Shown in pieces: positions 1 through 10,200 of a DNA stretch of 64,000 bases (within the stretch, counting starts at the first letter, position 1; each line of letters begins with the position of its first letter). The notes beneath the pieces are model-generated. The model searched no databases and was not told the origin of the DNA. It saw only the letters and a program-made list of their open reading frames with translations. A program made the position numbers and the translations under genes. Source of the stretch: Sulfurimonas sp. (GTDB lineage: Bacteria; Campylobacterota; Campylobacteria; Campylobacterales; Sulfurimonadaceae); the NCBI GenBank assembly GCA_028684815.1, contig JAQUFE010000003.1, forward strand, positions 1 to 64,000. Direction: 5' to 3'.

Positions 1-426
1 TCTAAAAATTTGCTACATATTAACGCAGAAGAGTATTTGGTCGAACTCATCAATACAATCATGCGAACTTATCATAACACGCATGTCGCTGTAAATACAA
101 AAGTAGAAGCTATGCATATTGATTTTGATCATATTATGTCGATGGGAATAATTTTAAATGAAATTATCAGTAACAGCGTAAAACACCATCCTGCAACCTC
201 ATCAATTGCACTAGAAATCACATGTCTTAAAAAGAGTGGCAATATCATTTTACGCATAAAAGACAACGGTAAAGGGTTTGATGTAAAAGGTCAGCAACCA
301 GGATTTGGACTAGAACTTATCAAAGATTTTTCTAAAAAACTCCCCCAAGGAGAGTTTAGTTTCTACCAAGATGCCGGTACTGTTTTTGAGCTAAGTTTTA
401 AGGATATAAAAAATGATAAAATTTAA
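1..426 (+). CDS. Sensor histidine kinase, C-terminal part (cut by window edge)
   Basis: The frame is open to the left edge, so only the last 141 or so residues are seen. They form a GHKL ATPase domain: an N-box (NEIISNSVKHH), a G1 box (DNGKGFD) and a G2 box (GFGLELI). The N-box followed by a short catalytic domain resembles the HisKA_2/HWE type rather than classical HisKA kinases, but the phosphoacceptor region is outside the window. It would phosphorylate the response regulator that starts 14 bases before its stop codon. The sensory input is unknown. Confidence 0.85.
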   Translation, partial: SKNLLHINAEEYLVELINTIMRTYHNTHVAVNTKVEAMHIDFDHIMSMGIILNEIISNSVKHHPATSSIALEITCLKKSGNIILRIKDNGKGFDVKGQQPGFGLELIKDFSKKLPQGEFSFYQDAGTVFELSFKDIKNDKI

Positions 427-1126
427 AGACTACACAATTTTAATAGTTGAAGATGAGTTTATAGCTATGGAGTATTTAAGCCAGATTCTCCTCTCCTTTC
501 GTGCTAAAGATATATATAGAGCAAAGAGTGCAGATGAAGCGCTAGAGATTGTAAGAGCTAACTCTATTGATTTGGTTTTTATGGATATAAATATTGAGGG
601 TTCCATGGATGGAATCGAGTGTGCATCTCTGCTAAACAAAGACAATTTTGTCCCTATTATATTTACTTCAGCCTATGGCGATACCAATACATTAAATGAA
701 GCCAAAGATGAAAATGTGTTTGGCTATCTTATAAAACCATTTCAACCAAGCGATGTCGAAGCCTCTTTACTTATTGCTATCTCAATTATAAATCGAATTA
801 AAAAATTCTCACTTAGTGAGAAACAAAAAATTACGCAAGTGGTAGATTTAAGCAAGGGCTATATTTATCATATAGATTCTAAAACTCTTACTCTATATAA
901 TAATCCAATTGATTTAACCAAAAAGGAGTTAGAGTTTTTGGATATATTGTGTAACAATCTTAATCAAAATGTGTCATATAACTATCTAAAAGAGTCTATT
1001 TGGCCTCAAAAAGAGATATCAGACTCTACTATTCGTGATGTTGTCTCAAGATTAAAAAAGAAAATTCCACATATTTATATTGAAAATATCTCAAATTATG
1101 GGTATATTTTAAAAGGGTCAAACTAA
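413..1126 (+). CDS. Two-component response regulator, receiver plus winged-helix domain
   Basis: Residues 7-120 are a receiver domain, with the acidic pocket at E13/D14, the predicted phosphoacceptor D58 in FMDIN, the switch segment FTSAYGD and the conserved lysine in LIKPF. Residues 155-235 look like an OmpR-type winged helix (LTKKELEFLDIL, then STIRDVVSRLKKK as the probable recognition helix, and a final NYGYIL wing). The gene overlaps the upstream kinase by 14 bases, so the two are translationally coupled. It is a DNA-binding regulator; its targets cannot be read from the sequence. It ends in a 4-base convergent overlap with the next gene. Confidence 0.88.
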   Translation: MIKFKDYTILIVEDEFIAMEYLSQILLSFRAKDIYRAKSADEALEIVRANSIDLVFMDINIEGSMDGIECASLLNKDNFVPIIFTSAYGDTNTLNEAKDENVFGYLIKPFQPSDVEASLLIAISIINRIKKFSLSEKQKITQVVDLSKGYIYHIDSKTLTLYNNPIDLTKKELEFLDILCNNLNQNVSYNYLKESIWPQKEISDSTIRDVVSRLKKKIPHIYIENISNYGYILKGSN

Positions 1127-2007
1127 AAAGCATAAGTTAGTTTTATATTTGCCCCTATTGCAGATTCTACTTTATAATCTTCTGTAGATTTTCCGCGTGA
1201 ATTATATAAAAGAAACTCTCTGTCTAGTCCATAAAGAATATCTGCTCGTATTTGAAAGTCCTTTGCAAACTCATATGTGACACCGATATTTGCCATATAG
1301 TCTACCGTCTCAACAAAACCATTTTTCTCCACCACACTTGTTCTACTAAGTTTTACAGCAGATTGTGAGTAGACTATTCCAAGGCTCACCAAAGTATCTC
1401 TGTTTACATGATAACCAACATAAGTGCGTGGAAAACCAAAAACAAACTTAAAGCCATCTCTGTGCGTAACTCTATAGCTATAACTAACTATTGGTAAAAC
1501 CATAGAAGTTGCAGTGTGATAGTTTCCAAAAAAACCAAATTGAAAAGTGTGATCTTCATCGAGTTTATATGAAGCAAAACTATATAGTCCATAACTATAT
1601 GAGTCATCCATACCCTGCTCAAAACTAGATGTTAAAGAGAGTGAAGTCAGTAGAAGCCACTGGTCGTTTATATGGTAAGGAAGTTTGCCTTCTAACTCTA
1701 TGGTATGTATTTGCTCTATTGGTTTACTTACCCCATCACCAAATGGTAACTTCCCTATATTGTTCCATTTAAAAGTATTGTTGGTATAACTAAGCCCTGC
1801 ATAGAAGTTATAAACAGAGACTTTATGCTTAGTAGTCTCAAAGCCACCACTTCCATCTATATCAGAATCGCCTATAAAAGTAGTCTCCAATGAGATTTTT
1901 GGCTCTGTCATTTTTTCTAAGGTAGTTTTTGTTTTTGCCTCCTCAAAAGCACAAACAACACTAATAGGTAAACTTAACATAAGTGGTATAATTAAAAACT
2001 TTTTCAT
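1123..2007 (-). CDS. Outer-membrane beta-barrel protein of unknown function
   Basis: The 294-residue product starts with a signal peptide (MKKFLIIPLMLSLPISVVCAF). The rest alternates polar and hydrophobic residues in short strands and ends in aromatic phenylalanine (KLTYAF), the classic C-terminal signature for insertion by the BAM complex. This points to a barrel of roughly 12 strands resembling DUF6268-type proteins, but the family assignment is uncertain. Its start overlaps the stop of the preceding beta-CASP gene by 4 bases, so the two share a transcript. No substrate can be inferred. Confidence 0.7.
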   Translation of the reverse strand: MKKFLIIPLMLSLPISVVCAFEEAKTKTTLEKMTEPKISLETTFIGDSDIDGSGGFETTKHKVSVYNFYAGLSYTNNTFKWNNIGKLPFGDGVSKPIEQIHTIELEGKLPYHINDQWLLLTSLSLTSSFEQGMDDSYSYGLYSFASYKLDEDHTFQFGFFGNYHTATSMVLPIVSYSYRVTHRDGFKFVFGFPRTYVGYHVNRDTLVSLGIVYSQSAVKLSRTSVVEKNGFVETVDYMANIGVTYEFAKDFQIRADILYGLDREFLLYNSRGKSTEDYKVESAIGANIKLTYAF

Positions 2008-3404
2008 ACTAACTCCACCGATTTACCATACTCAACTATCTTAGCATCTAGGTTTAACTCTTCTTTGATTTTTTTTGCAAATATCTTCATTTTACTCTCT
2101 TCTCCATGTATTAAGTAAAGATTTTTTAAATCTTTGATGTGTGACATCCACTCTATCATGTCACTTTGATCTGCATGTGCAGAAAAGCCATTTATAGTCT
2201 CAACTTGCGCTTTTACAATTATATCTTCTCCATATATTTTTACATACTCATATCCATCTATTATCTCTCGACCTAAAGTCCCCTCAACTTGAAAACCTAC
2301 AAAAATAACGCAGTTATTCTCATTCCATAAGCGATGTTTTAAATGATGCATAATGCGACCACCATGGCACATTCCACTTCCAGCAATAATAATGGCTCTC
2401 TCTTTTACTTTGTTTATCAAAAGAGATTCTTGTCTTGTTGAGCTGATATTAAGTGATGCAAAATGAAAAGGATTGCCATTTTCCTGGGCATGAAGTTCTA
2501 ACTCCTCATTTAGATGCACAGGATATTTAGCATACAGCCTTGTAGCCTTCGTAGCTAGTGGGCTATCCAAAAAGACTTGGCATCTTGGTAGTTCTCCATC
2601 AGCTTCCATGTTGTTAAGAAGCCAAAGTATCTCTTGTGTCCTCTCTATTGCAAATGATGGGATAATAACGTTTCCATCTCTTTTTAGTGTATTTATAACT
2701 GTCTCTTTAAACTCTTCTATACTTGCCTTTAGAGATCTATGATTTCTATCTCCATAGGTTGACTCTATAAAAAGAGTTTCTGCACTACTAAGAGTGTCAA
2801 GTGGATCTAAAATCATTCTCTCTTTACTCCCAATATCTCCAGAGAAAACTACTCTTTTTTTACTCTTTTTGTCTTTATAGTCTATCATCACAAATGCACT
2901 TCCTAAGATATGTCCAGCATCTCCAAATGTGATTTTTATATCTTTTGAGAGTTCTATCTCTTGATGATACTCAAGGGTTTGCCACTTTTTTAAAAAAACT
3001 TCTTTTACATGCTCTAGCGTATATAGAGGCTCTGTAATTCTTTTCTCATCACCCCTTCTTTTAGCCTTTCTTCTTAGAGTTTTATACTCTTCTCTTAGAA
3101 TTTTTGCACTATCTTGTAGCATAATATTTGCTATCTCTTTTGTTGCCACAGTTGAGATAAAAACTCCATCAAAGCCATCTTTTACAAGTTTTGGAACCCT
3201 TCCTATATGATCTAAATGCCCATGAGTGATGATAAGATAGTCTATTTTATTTACATCAAATTCAAAATCTTCATAATTTTTCTCTACCCCAAATTCACCT
3301 TGAAACATTCCACAATCAATAAGTATGTTTAAACCAAAAAGTTCTACTAAATGGCAAGATCCAGTAACACTTTTAGCAGCTCCATACGATGTAACTCTAT
3401 TCAT
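2004..3404 (-). CDS. Beta-CASP metallo-beta-lactamase fold protein (RNA-processing type)
   Basis: The 466-residue protein carries the metallo-beta-lactamase motif HGHLDH (H61, H63, D65, H66), further metal ligands in GHILGS and FSGDIG, and the beta-CASP signatures SGMCHGGRI and FSAHAD. This domain order (MBL core, inserted beta-CASP, then RMMBL tail with INGFSAHAD and IHGEE) is that of YSH1/CPSF-73-like nucleases found widely in bacteria. Family knowledge suggests RNA endo- or exonuclease activity in the cytoplasm. No bacterial substrate is firmly known for this subgroup. It is the first gene of a two-gene minus-strand unit. Confidence 0.85.
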   Translation of the reverse strand: MNRVTSYGAAKSVTGSCHLVELFGLNILIDCGMFQGEFGVEKNYEDFEFDVNKIDYLIITHGHLDHIGRVPKLVKDGFDGVFISTVATKEIANIMLQDSAKILREEYKTLRRKAKRRGDEKRITEPLYTLEHVKEVFLKKWQTLEYHQEIELSKDIKITFGDAGHILGSAFVMIDYKDKKSKKRVVFSGDIGSKERMILDPLDTLSSAETLFIESTYGDRNHRSLKASIEEFKETVINTLKRDGNVIIPSFAIERTQEILWLLNNMEADGELPRCQVFLDSPLATKATRLYAKYPVHLNEELELHAQENGNPFHFASLNISSTRQESLLINKVKERAIIIAGSGMCHGGRIMHHLKHRLWNENNCVIFVGFQVEGTLGREIIDGYEYVKIYGEDIIVKAQVETINGFSAHADQSDMIEWMSHIKDLKNLYLIHGEESKMKIFAKKIKEELNLDAKIVEYGKSVELV

Positions 3405-3565
3405 TTTATTTTCCCTCTACTATTAAAAATTATTATATTTAAGATAAATTTATATTTATAAACTCAGGCATTATCACATAGATTAACTAAATTATCTATA
3501 TGTTTTGATTAAGCAAGTCATCATCAAATTTTACATACTCTTATAAAAATTAAAATAAAAGAGTT

Positions 3566-5503
3566 ATGATGTCAAATAGACTCCAAAAAGAAGATTCTCC
3601 ATATTTACAACAACACAAAGACAATCCAGTTGATTGGTATCCATGGGGTGATGAAGCGTTTACTAGAGCTAAAGAAGAGAACAAAGCTATCTTTATTAGC
3701 ATCGGATATAGCTCTTGTCACTGGTGCCATGTGATGGAAGAGAATGTTTTTGAGAATAAAGAGTGTGCAGATATTTTAAATGAGTATTTTATCTCCATAA
3801 AAGTTGACCGTGAAGAGCGTCCAGATATAGACAAACACTATCAAGAGGTCTATATGCTACTAAATCGACGCTCAGGAGGCTGGCCAACTTCTATCTTTTG
3901 TACCCCGGAAAATAAGCCATTTTTTGCAAGAACCTATATTCCACCACACTCATCTCAAAGCTCTATAGAGGGTATGGGATTTATCGAGCTTGCAAAGCTT
4001 ATAGGCTCCAAAGTCTCTCAAAATGATGAGCAAATCCTTAAAAATGCCGATGAGATAGAAGAGTTTATAAACAAACAAGAGCATCCAAAAGAGGCGACTC
4101 TACTAAAAGAAGATTTTGTAAAAAACTTTATGCTTCAAGTAAAACACAACTATCAAACAAGAGATGGAGGTTTCTCTGTTGCTCCAAAATTTCCTCACGC
4201 TTCAACTCTAAGTGCGCTCTTAACTATAGATAGACTCTATGATGATAAAGCAGCCAAAGCTATGTTTATGCACTCTCTTAACTCCATGAGAAAAGGCGGA
4301 ATGTACGACCTCGTTGATGGTGGTTTTTGTCGCTATAGTGTTGATGATATGTGGCTTGTTCCTCACTTTGAGAAGATGCTCTATGATAACGCCCTACTCT
4401 GCGATGTTTACGCAAAAGCCTACTTAACATACAAAGATGAGAGCTTTTTAGCTACTGCCAAAGAGTGTGCTGACTTTTGGTATGAGAAGATGTGTGAAGA
4501 TGATTTGTTCTATAGTGCATCTGATGCTGATAGCGAGGGCGAAGAGGGAACTTATTTTGTCTATAGTTTTGATGAACTTTATGCTGTTTTATCAAAAAAT
4601 GGATACAAAGATATAGAGCCTATGTTAAAAGAGATGAGCGTTACAAGAGATGGAAACTTTGAGGGTAAAAATATCATCAGATTTGATGATGGTAAAGTGC
4701 CTGCATATTTTAGCGATGTAAAGAAAATCCTACAAGATATAAGAGCAAAAAGAGAGTACCCTTTTATAGATAAAAAAGTTCAAACTTCATGGTCTAGTAT
4801 GATGATAAAAGCACTATTTACTCTAGGCGATTTCGATGAGAAGTACAAGCAAAGAGCTATAAAAAGTTTAGATGCACTTCTTAAGAGCATGTTTATAGAC
4901 TCAAAACTCTATCACACAACACTTATACATAAAACTCCTAAAGTTGAAGCGTTTTTAGAAGACTATGCCTATCTAACACAGGCTCTTATAGCTGCATTTA
5001 ACTCTACTGGGGATGAGCTTTATCTCATCCAAGCTCAAAGATTTGCAAACCTAGCACTAGAGAAGTTTTATGATAAGGGAAATTGGAGTTTTAGCAGAGG
5101 AGAGTTTGAGACAAAAGCCGAGATAGCCGACAACACCTATACGAGTTCAGTTAGCATCATGCTAGATGCTCTGCTCTCACTCTCAACTCTTTTAGAAGAT
5201 GAAAAATACTCTCATTTTACTTTTAAAACGCTAGAGTATAACTCTTATGAGCTTGGGCGAAGACCTGTTATTTATCCATATATGTTATCTCAGATGCTAA
5301 GATATTTAAAAGGCGATAGAGTCATAAAATCAAATCCTAAAAACCTTGAAAATTCCGCTAAAGAGCTGGCATCTTTAAACTATCCTTTTATACTAAAAAG
5401 AGTAACTGAAGATGAAGATTTTATGGTTTGTGGAGATAAATCTTGTTTTGCAAACACCTCTAAGATAAATAAAATAGATGATATAATTAAGAAGAGCTTT
5501 TAA
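3566..5503 (+). CDS. DUF255/YyaL family protein (thioredoxin-like plus glycoside-hydrolase-like fold)
   Basis: The 645-residue protein opens with the family hallmark [17 protein letters not shown] and a thioredoxin-like domain with a CHWC motif (C51, C54). The rest is the (alpha/alpha)6-barrel region typical of YyaL/SSP411 (spermatogenesis-associated protein 20) proteins, with [13 protein letters not shown] conserved. The biochemical role of the family is unsettled. Two adjacent ATGs (3566 and 3569) are possible; homologues usually begin MSNRL, which favours the second. Transcription diverges from the beta-CASP gene across a 160-base AT-rich gap. Confidence 0.85.
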   Translation: MMSNRLQKEDSPYLQQHKDNPVDWYPWGDEAFTRAKEENKAIFISIGYSSCHWCHVMEENVFENKECADILNEYFISIKVDREERPDIDKHYQEVYMLLNRRSGGWPTSIFCTPENKPFFARTYIPPHSSQSSIEGMGFIELAKLIGSKVSQNDEQILKNADEIEEFINKQEHPKEATLLKEDFVKNFMLQVKHNYQTRDGGFSVAPKFPHASTLSALLTIDRLYDDKAAKAMFMHSLNSMRKGGMYDLVDGGFCRYSVDDMWLVPHFEKMLYDNALLCDVYAKAYLTYKDESFLATAKECADFWYEKMCEDDLFYSASDADSEGEEGTYFVYSFDELYAVLSKNGYKDIEPMLKEMSVTRDGNFEGKNIIRFDDGKVPAYFSDVKKILQDIRAKREYPFIDKKVQTSWSSMMIKALFTLGDFDEKYKQRAIKSLDALLKSMFIDSKLYHTTLIHKTPKVEAFLEDYAYLTQALIAAFNSTGDELYLIQAQRFANLALEKFYDKGNWSFSRGEFETKAEIADNTYTSSVSIMLDALLSLSTLLEDEKYSHFTFKTLEYNSYELGRRPVIYPYMLSQMLRYLKGDRVIKSNPKNLENSAKELASLNYPFILKRVTEDEDFMVCGDKSCFANTSKINKIDDIIKKSF

Positions 5504-5528
5504 AACAAATTTCTACATGGAGAACAAT

Positions 5529-5630
5529 ATGAAAACAATAATCTTAGCTACAGTTTTGTCACTAGGAGTCGTCACAATGTTTAGTGCTTGTGAGAGAAAT
5601 GACTACCAGCATCCTATGCATCGTAAATAG
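5529..5630 (+). CDS. Tiny predicted lipoprotein, 33 residues
   Basis: The frame reads MKTIILATVLSLGVVTMFSAC and then twelve residues ending HPMHRK. The basic N-terminus, hydrophobic core and FSAC junction form a plausible lipoprotein signal peptide, although phenylalanine at -3 is not canonical. A GGAGA ribosome-binding site lies 7-8 bases upstream of the ATG. The mature peptide would be about 13 residues, lipidated at C21. The gene starts 25 bases after the YyaL-like gene and its stop is 3 bases before plsC, so all three are probably co-transcribed. No function is known. Confidence 0.6.
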   Translation: MKTIILATVLSLGVVTMFSACERNDYQHPMHRK

Positions 5631-5633
5631 TAG

Positions 5634-6344
5634 ATGCTAAAAAAAATAGGCAAGTTCATCTTTATGATTGAACTTGGTTACAAACAGATAAAAGTCTTTA
5701 AAAAGACATACTTTCATCCTTTTATATCTCTAAGATTAGCTTATAAACAACTCTCAAAAGATAGACAATCCTACTCAAACGCGGTTATAGAATTTTTAAA
5801 TATAGAGATAGAACTTATAGGTGAAGTACCAAAAAGAGACAAGATTTTATACGCTATAAACCATCGCTCTTTACTTGATATTATCGTAATGGAACATATC
5901 TTTGCAAGGCATGATAAGAGTGGAACTTGGATAGCAAAACAAGAGCTCTTTGATGCTTTTTATGGTGATTTTTTTAGATATAGCGGTTGTATTAGTGTTG
6001 ATTTACAAAACAGAAGAGGACTTTTAAAGTTTTTTAAAGAGATAAAACATACCCTAAAAAAGGTAGATGATTTTAATATCTATATCTTTCCAGAAGGCGA
6101 GAGAAATAAAACCTCAGATGTGTTAGAGTTTCAAAGCGGTGCAAAAAAGATTGCAAAAGCAAACAACTTAGATGTAGTCCCTGTCTTTATAAATGACACT
6201 TTAGAGAGAACTTTTAAACAAGCTCCATTTAAAGAGAGAAAAAAGATTCAAGTTCATTTTGGCGAATTGATACAAGACCATGAAACACTAGAAGAGAACT
6301 ACAAAGAGTTTGTAAAAAATGTTAAAGGAAGTAAGAGTGAGTAG
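5634..6344 (+). CDS. plsC: 1-acyl-sn-glycerol-3-phosphate acyltransferase
   Basis: The 236-residue protein has the two catalytic blocks of the PlsC family: NHRSLLD (the NHxxxxD motif) and FPEGERNK, a variant of the usual FPEGTR acceptor-binding motif. It would acylate lysophosphatidate to phosphatidate at the inner face of the cytoplasmic membrane in phospholipid synthesis. The length is normal for the family. It follows the tiny lipoprotein gene by 3 bases and is followed at once by pdxJ. Confidence 0.88.
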   Translation: MLKKIGKFIFMIELGYKQIKVFKKTYFHPFISLRLAYKQLSKDRQSYSNAVIEFLNIEIELIGEVPKRDKILYAINHRSLLDIIVMEHIFARHDKSGTWIAKQELFDAFYGDFFRYSGCISVDLQNRRGLLKFFKEIKHTLKKVDDFNIYIFPEGERNKTSDVLEFQSGAKKIAKANNLDVVPVFINDTLERTFKQAPFKERKKIQVHFGELIQDHETLEENYKEFVKNVKGSKSE

Positions 6345-6345
6345 T

Positions 6346-7131
6346 ATGAAATTAGGCGTAAATATAGACCATGTAGCAGTCCTTCGTGAAGCTAGACGAG
6401 TAAATGATCCAGATATTTTAGAGGCTCTTGGCGTGGCGTGTGCAAGTGGGGCGGATCAGATAACTATACATCTTAGAGAAGATAGAAGACATATCCAAGA
6501 TATAGATGCAAAAAACATTATGATGCACTCAAAATTGCCAGTAAACTTGGAGTGTAGTATCAACAAAGATATTTTAAATATCGTAAGCGTTTTAAAACCT
6601 CATCGTGCAACTTTAGTTCCTGAAAAAAGAGAAGAAGTTACAACTGAGGGTGGACTTGACTTGTTCAAATATGAAGATGAGATAGCATTTGCCGTAGAGC
6701 AACTCCATGACTCCATCATCCCAGTCTCACTTTTTGTAGATCCAACTATAGAGGCTATGGAGATGGCAAAAAAACTAGGTGCTGAGATGGTAGAACTTCA
6801 CACTGGACTTTTTGCAAATCTTTTTGCAATGCTAAACTCTTCACTTCCTCACTCAAATCACTTTATAAAAGAGCTTATGCTCCCTCGTTATGAGTTAGCA
6901 AGCAGATTAGAGCACTCTCTTGAAGCTCTGCAAAATGCTGCAGCTCATGCGCAAAAGCTAGGACTCCAAGTAGCAGCTGGTCACGGACTAAACTACCACA
7001 ATGTCTCATATATGATGAATATAAAAGAGATAACTGAGTTAAACATCGGTCAAAGTATAGTCGCAAGAGGCGTTTTTTGTGGTTTAGCTGAGGCTATAAA
7101 AGAGATGCGAAGGCTTACACAAAGAGTATAA
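6346..7131 (+). CDS. pdxJ: Pyridoxine 5'-phosphate synthase
   Basis: PdxJ condenses 1-deoxy-D-xylulose 5-phosphate with 3-amino-2-oxopropyl phosphate to make vitamin B6 in the DXP-dependent pathway. The start is set by MKLGVNIDHVAVLREAR, the invariant PdxJ N-terminus; an ATG 27 bases further upstream lies inside plsC and would add an unconserved tail. The TIM-barrel motifs TIHLREDRRHI, ELHTG and AAGHGLNY are present and the 261-residue length is normal. The ATG sits 1 base after the plsC stop. Its usual partner pdxA is not adjacent here. Confidence 0.95.
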   Translation: MKLGVNIDHVAVLREARRVNDPDILEALGVACASGADQITIHLREDRRHIQDIDAKNIMMHSKLPVNLECSINKDILNIVSVLKPHRATLVPEKREEVTTEGGLDLFKYEDEIAFAVEQLHDSIIPVSLFVDPTIEAMEMAKKLGAEMVELHTGLFANLFAMLNSSLPHSNHFIKELMLPRYELASRLEHSLEALQNAAAHAQKLGLQVAAGHGLNYHNVSYMMNIKEITELNIGQSIVARGVFCGLAEAIKEMRRLTQRV

Positions 7132-7174
7132 ATACTCTAATGTGGAACCTCAAACTTATTCAAGGCAAGTGTGA

Positions 7175-7266
7175 CTCGCTCCTACGCTCCGCGTTGGAGT
7201 GCATATAAGCTCATTAGTTTTACCATTTGTTGAAATTTATATGTATTCCCACGCAGAGCGTGGGAA
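7175..7266. repeat. REP-like palindromic repeat pair between pdxJ and the RND gene
   Basis: Two GC-rich imperfect hairpins lie about 40 bases apart: one around CTACGCTCCGCGTTGG (7180-7200) and one reading TTCCCACGCAGAGCGTGGGAA (7246-7266). Motifs of the second kind occur in several unrelated bacterial genomes as intergenic palindromes. The element lies between two convergent genes (pdxJ on plus, the RND pump on minus), where it may also help to end transcription. There is no T-run, so it is not called an intrinsic terminator. Confidence 0.6.
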
Positions 7267-7284
7267 CAAGGATTTCTGTATATT

Positions 7285-10200
7285 TTACCTATCTTTCTCT
7301 CTATACATCAAGTAATATCCAGCTGGTAGAACTAAAAGTGTTAGTATAGTTGAACTTATGATTCCGCCCGTTATAACGACTGAGAGCGGATACTGAATCT
7401 CACTTCCAACGCCACTTGCATATAGAAGTGGGAGAATCCCAAAGAGTGTTGTAAATGCTGTCATTAGTACTGGACGAAGACGAAGCAGAGCTGCATCTTT
7501 TAGCAAAATCTTCAAATCGACATCTGGGAATTTAAGGCGTAACTCATCTATAAAACTGACTAAAACTATGCCATTTAAAATGGCTATAGCAAAGATAGCT
7601 AAAAACCCTACGATGGCTGAGACAGACAAGTAGATGCCACTCACTATAAGAGCTACAATACTCCCAATAAACCCAAAAGGTACATTTATTAAAATTAGCA
7701 TCGCTTTTGAGATAGAGTTAAATGCCGTATATAAAAGAAGTATTACCAAAAAGATAGTTATAGGGATAATAATCATTAGCTTATCGGTAGCCTCTTTCAT
7801 ATTTTTAAAATCCCCTGCCCAGCCAATATAGTAACCTGCTGGCATCTCTACTTTCTCCTCTATAAGCTTGTTTGCTTCTTCTACAAATGAAGCAATATCT
7901 CTGCCATCTACCTCCATAGAGAGAACCATATAGCGGCTAAGATTTTCACGCTTAATAAATGAGGCACCATGAAGTGTGCTAATATCACAAACTTGCTCTA
8001 GTGTAACAAGTGAGCCATTTTTTGAGCGAAGAGTTACCTCTTTTAATGCCTCTATATCCTTTTTTGCATCTTTGATTTTTGCAACGATTGGAAATCTTCT
8101 GATACCCTCTATCATCTGGGTAACTTCCTCTTCACCGATGCCATTACGAATAACCTGCATAACCTCATCTACACTGATGCCATAACGAGCCAGATTTAAG
8201 TAGTTTGGTTCTATCTTTATCTGCGCTTGACCGAGTTGAGTCTCTACCTCCATCCTTACAAGTCCGCGAACACCGCTGATGGTTTTTTGGATATTTTTAG
8301 AGATGCCCTCTAGCTCTTTTTGGTCATATCCATATATCTTGATGGCGAGTTCAGAACTTACACCTTCAAGTAGCTCTTCTATCCTCATAGCTATGGGCTG
8401 CGTGGGAACAAATGCGATATGCTCAAACCTATGTTCTAAGTCTTCATTCATCCTATGAGTAAGTGCAGGCAGATCTTTTATGCCCTCTTTTAGAGTGAGC
8501 AGAACTTCCATATAGTTAGCTTGAGCAGTCTCACCTTTTTCACTTCTTCCTATCATAGACAAGACTGAGCTAACCTCATTAGGATAGTTTTTAAGTATAT
8601 GTTTTTCTATCATGGAAGCATTTTCAACTGACTGCGTAAGTGCAGTTCCTGGGATGGCTATAACTCTATACATAATGGATTCTTCATTTAACTCAGGCAT
8701 AAACTCTCGACCTTGTTGAAAAAGGGCAAAAGTAAGAGCTATAAATAAAAGAGTAACAGATGCTAGGATTTTTTTAGAATTTAAGAGTGAAAACATGAGC
8801 AGTGGAGCGTATGCTTTTTTTAATATACTCATAAATTTGTTCTCACTGTTTTTTGTAGGTTTTAGCAAAAAGAAGGCTAAAGTGGGAACTAAAACTAGGG
8901 CTACAAAGAGTGAGCCAAGCATTACAAAGACAATATTTATGGCCATTGGAGAGTATAGTTTTCCAGCTAAATCATCAAGTGATAGAAGAGGAATAAATAC
9001 AGCAACAATGATAAGAACTGCAAATGTTATAGGCTTTGCTACCTCTTTTGTGGCATCTGCTATTACTTTTAGTTTTGACTCATCCCCGCGAAGTTTGCGA
9101 AAAATATTTTCAACCACAACTATCGTAGCATCTACTATCATCCCCACCGCAATGGCTAATCCACTAAGCGTCATAAGATTTGCTGAGAGATTGTAATAAT
9201 CCATAAGTAAAAAAGTAATAAGCAGAGATATTGGCAGAGATAAAATAACTATAAATGCAGAACGCAGTTCAAACAAAAACAAAAACAGAACAAAAGCAAC
9301 TAAAATCATCCCAGTTACTAGCGCCGATGTCATAGTACTCACCGCTTTGTTGGTTATCTCTGTTCTATCATAAATAGTCTCTAAGGTTACACCTTTTACA
9401 AGCGTAGAGTTTATGGTTGGGAGTTTTTCTTTTATATGTTCTACTACTTTTGCGGCATTTGTAGCAGTTCGCTGCAAAACCATTCCCATAACAGCTTCAC
9501 TACCATCTATGCTAATCGCTCCAAAGCGTGGCACTGTGCCAACTTCAACTTCCGCAATATCACCTATTGTTACAGCTTGACCCTCACCAGATTTTAAAAC
9601 TGTGTTTCTTATATCATCAAGAGATTTATAAAGCCCAGACCCTCGAATAAGATATTGCTCGCGGTTAAATTCCAAATATTGTCCTCCAGCAGAGAGGTTA
9701 CTTTTTTGAAGGGCTGTGATAATATCCTCATAAGTGATGCCAACATTTTGAAGTTTTTTGGTGTCGATAAGGACATTGTACTGCTTTTCATCTCCACCCC
9801 AGCCAATAACTTCCTCAACTCCTGTAACACTCTTTAGTAGCGGTGTAACAATGTAATCTTGCATCTCACGGAGTTCTTGCAGAGTGTAGTTACCGCTTGC
9901 ATCTTTGAGTCTATACCAAAAAACTTGACCCAGACCTGTAGTGTTTGGCCCTAGTTCTGGTTTGCCCCAACCCTCTGGAATATCCACGCCACCAAGTCTC
10001 TCACTAACAAGCTGACGTAAAAAGTATATATCCATTTCATCTTCAAAAAAAACAGAAACATAAGATAAGCCAAAAAAAGAGTTTGACACTATTGTCTTGA
10101 CTCCAGCCATTCCTGAGAGTGCTGACTCTATGGGATAAGTGATGAGTTTTTCTATATCCTCAGCAGAGTTACCGCTGCTCTCCGTGTAGATAACCACTTG

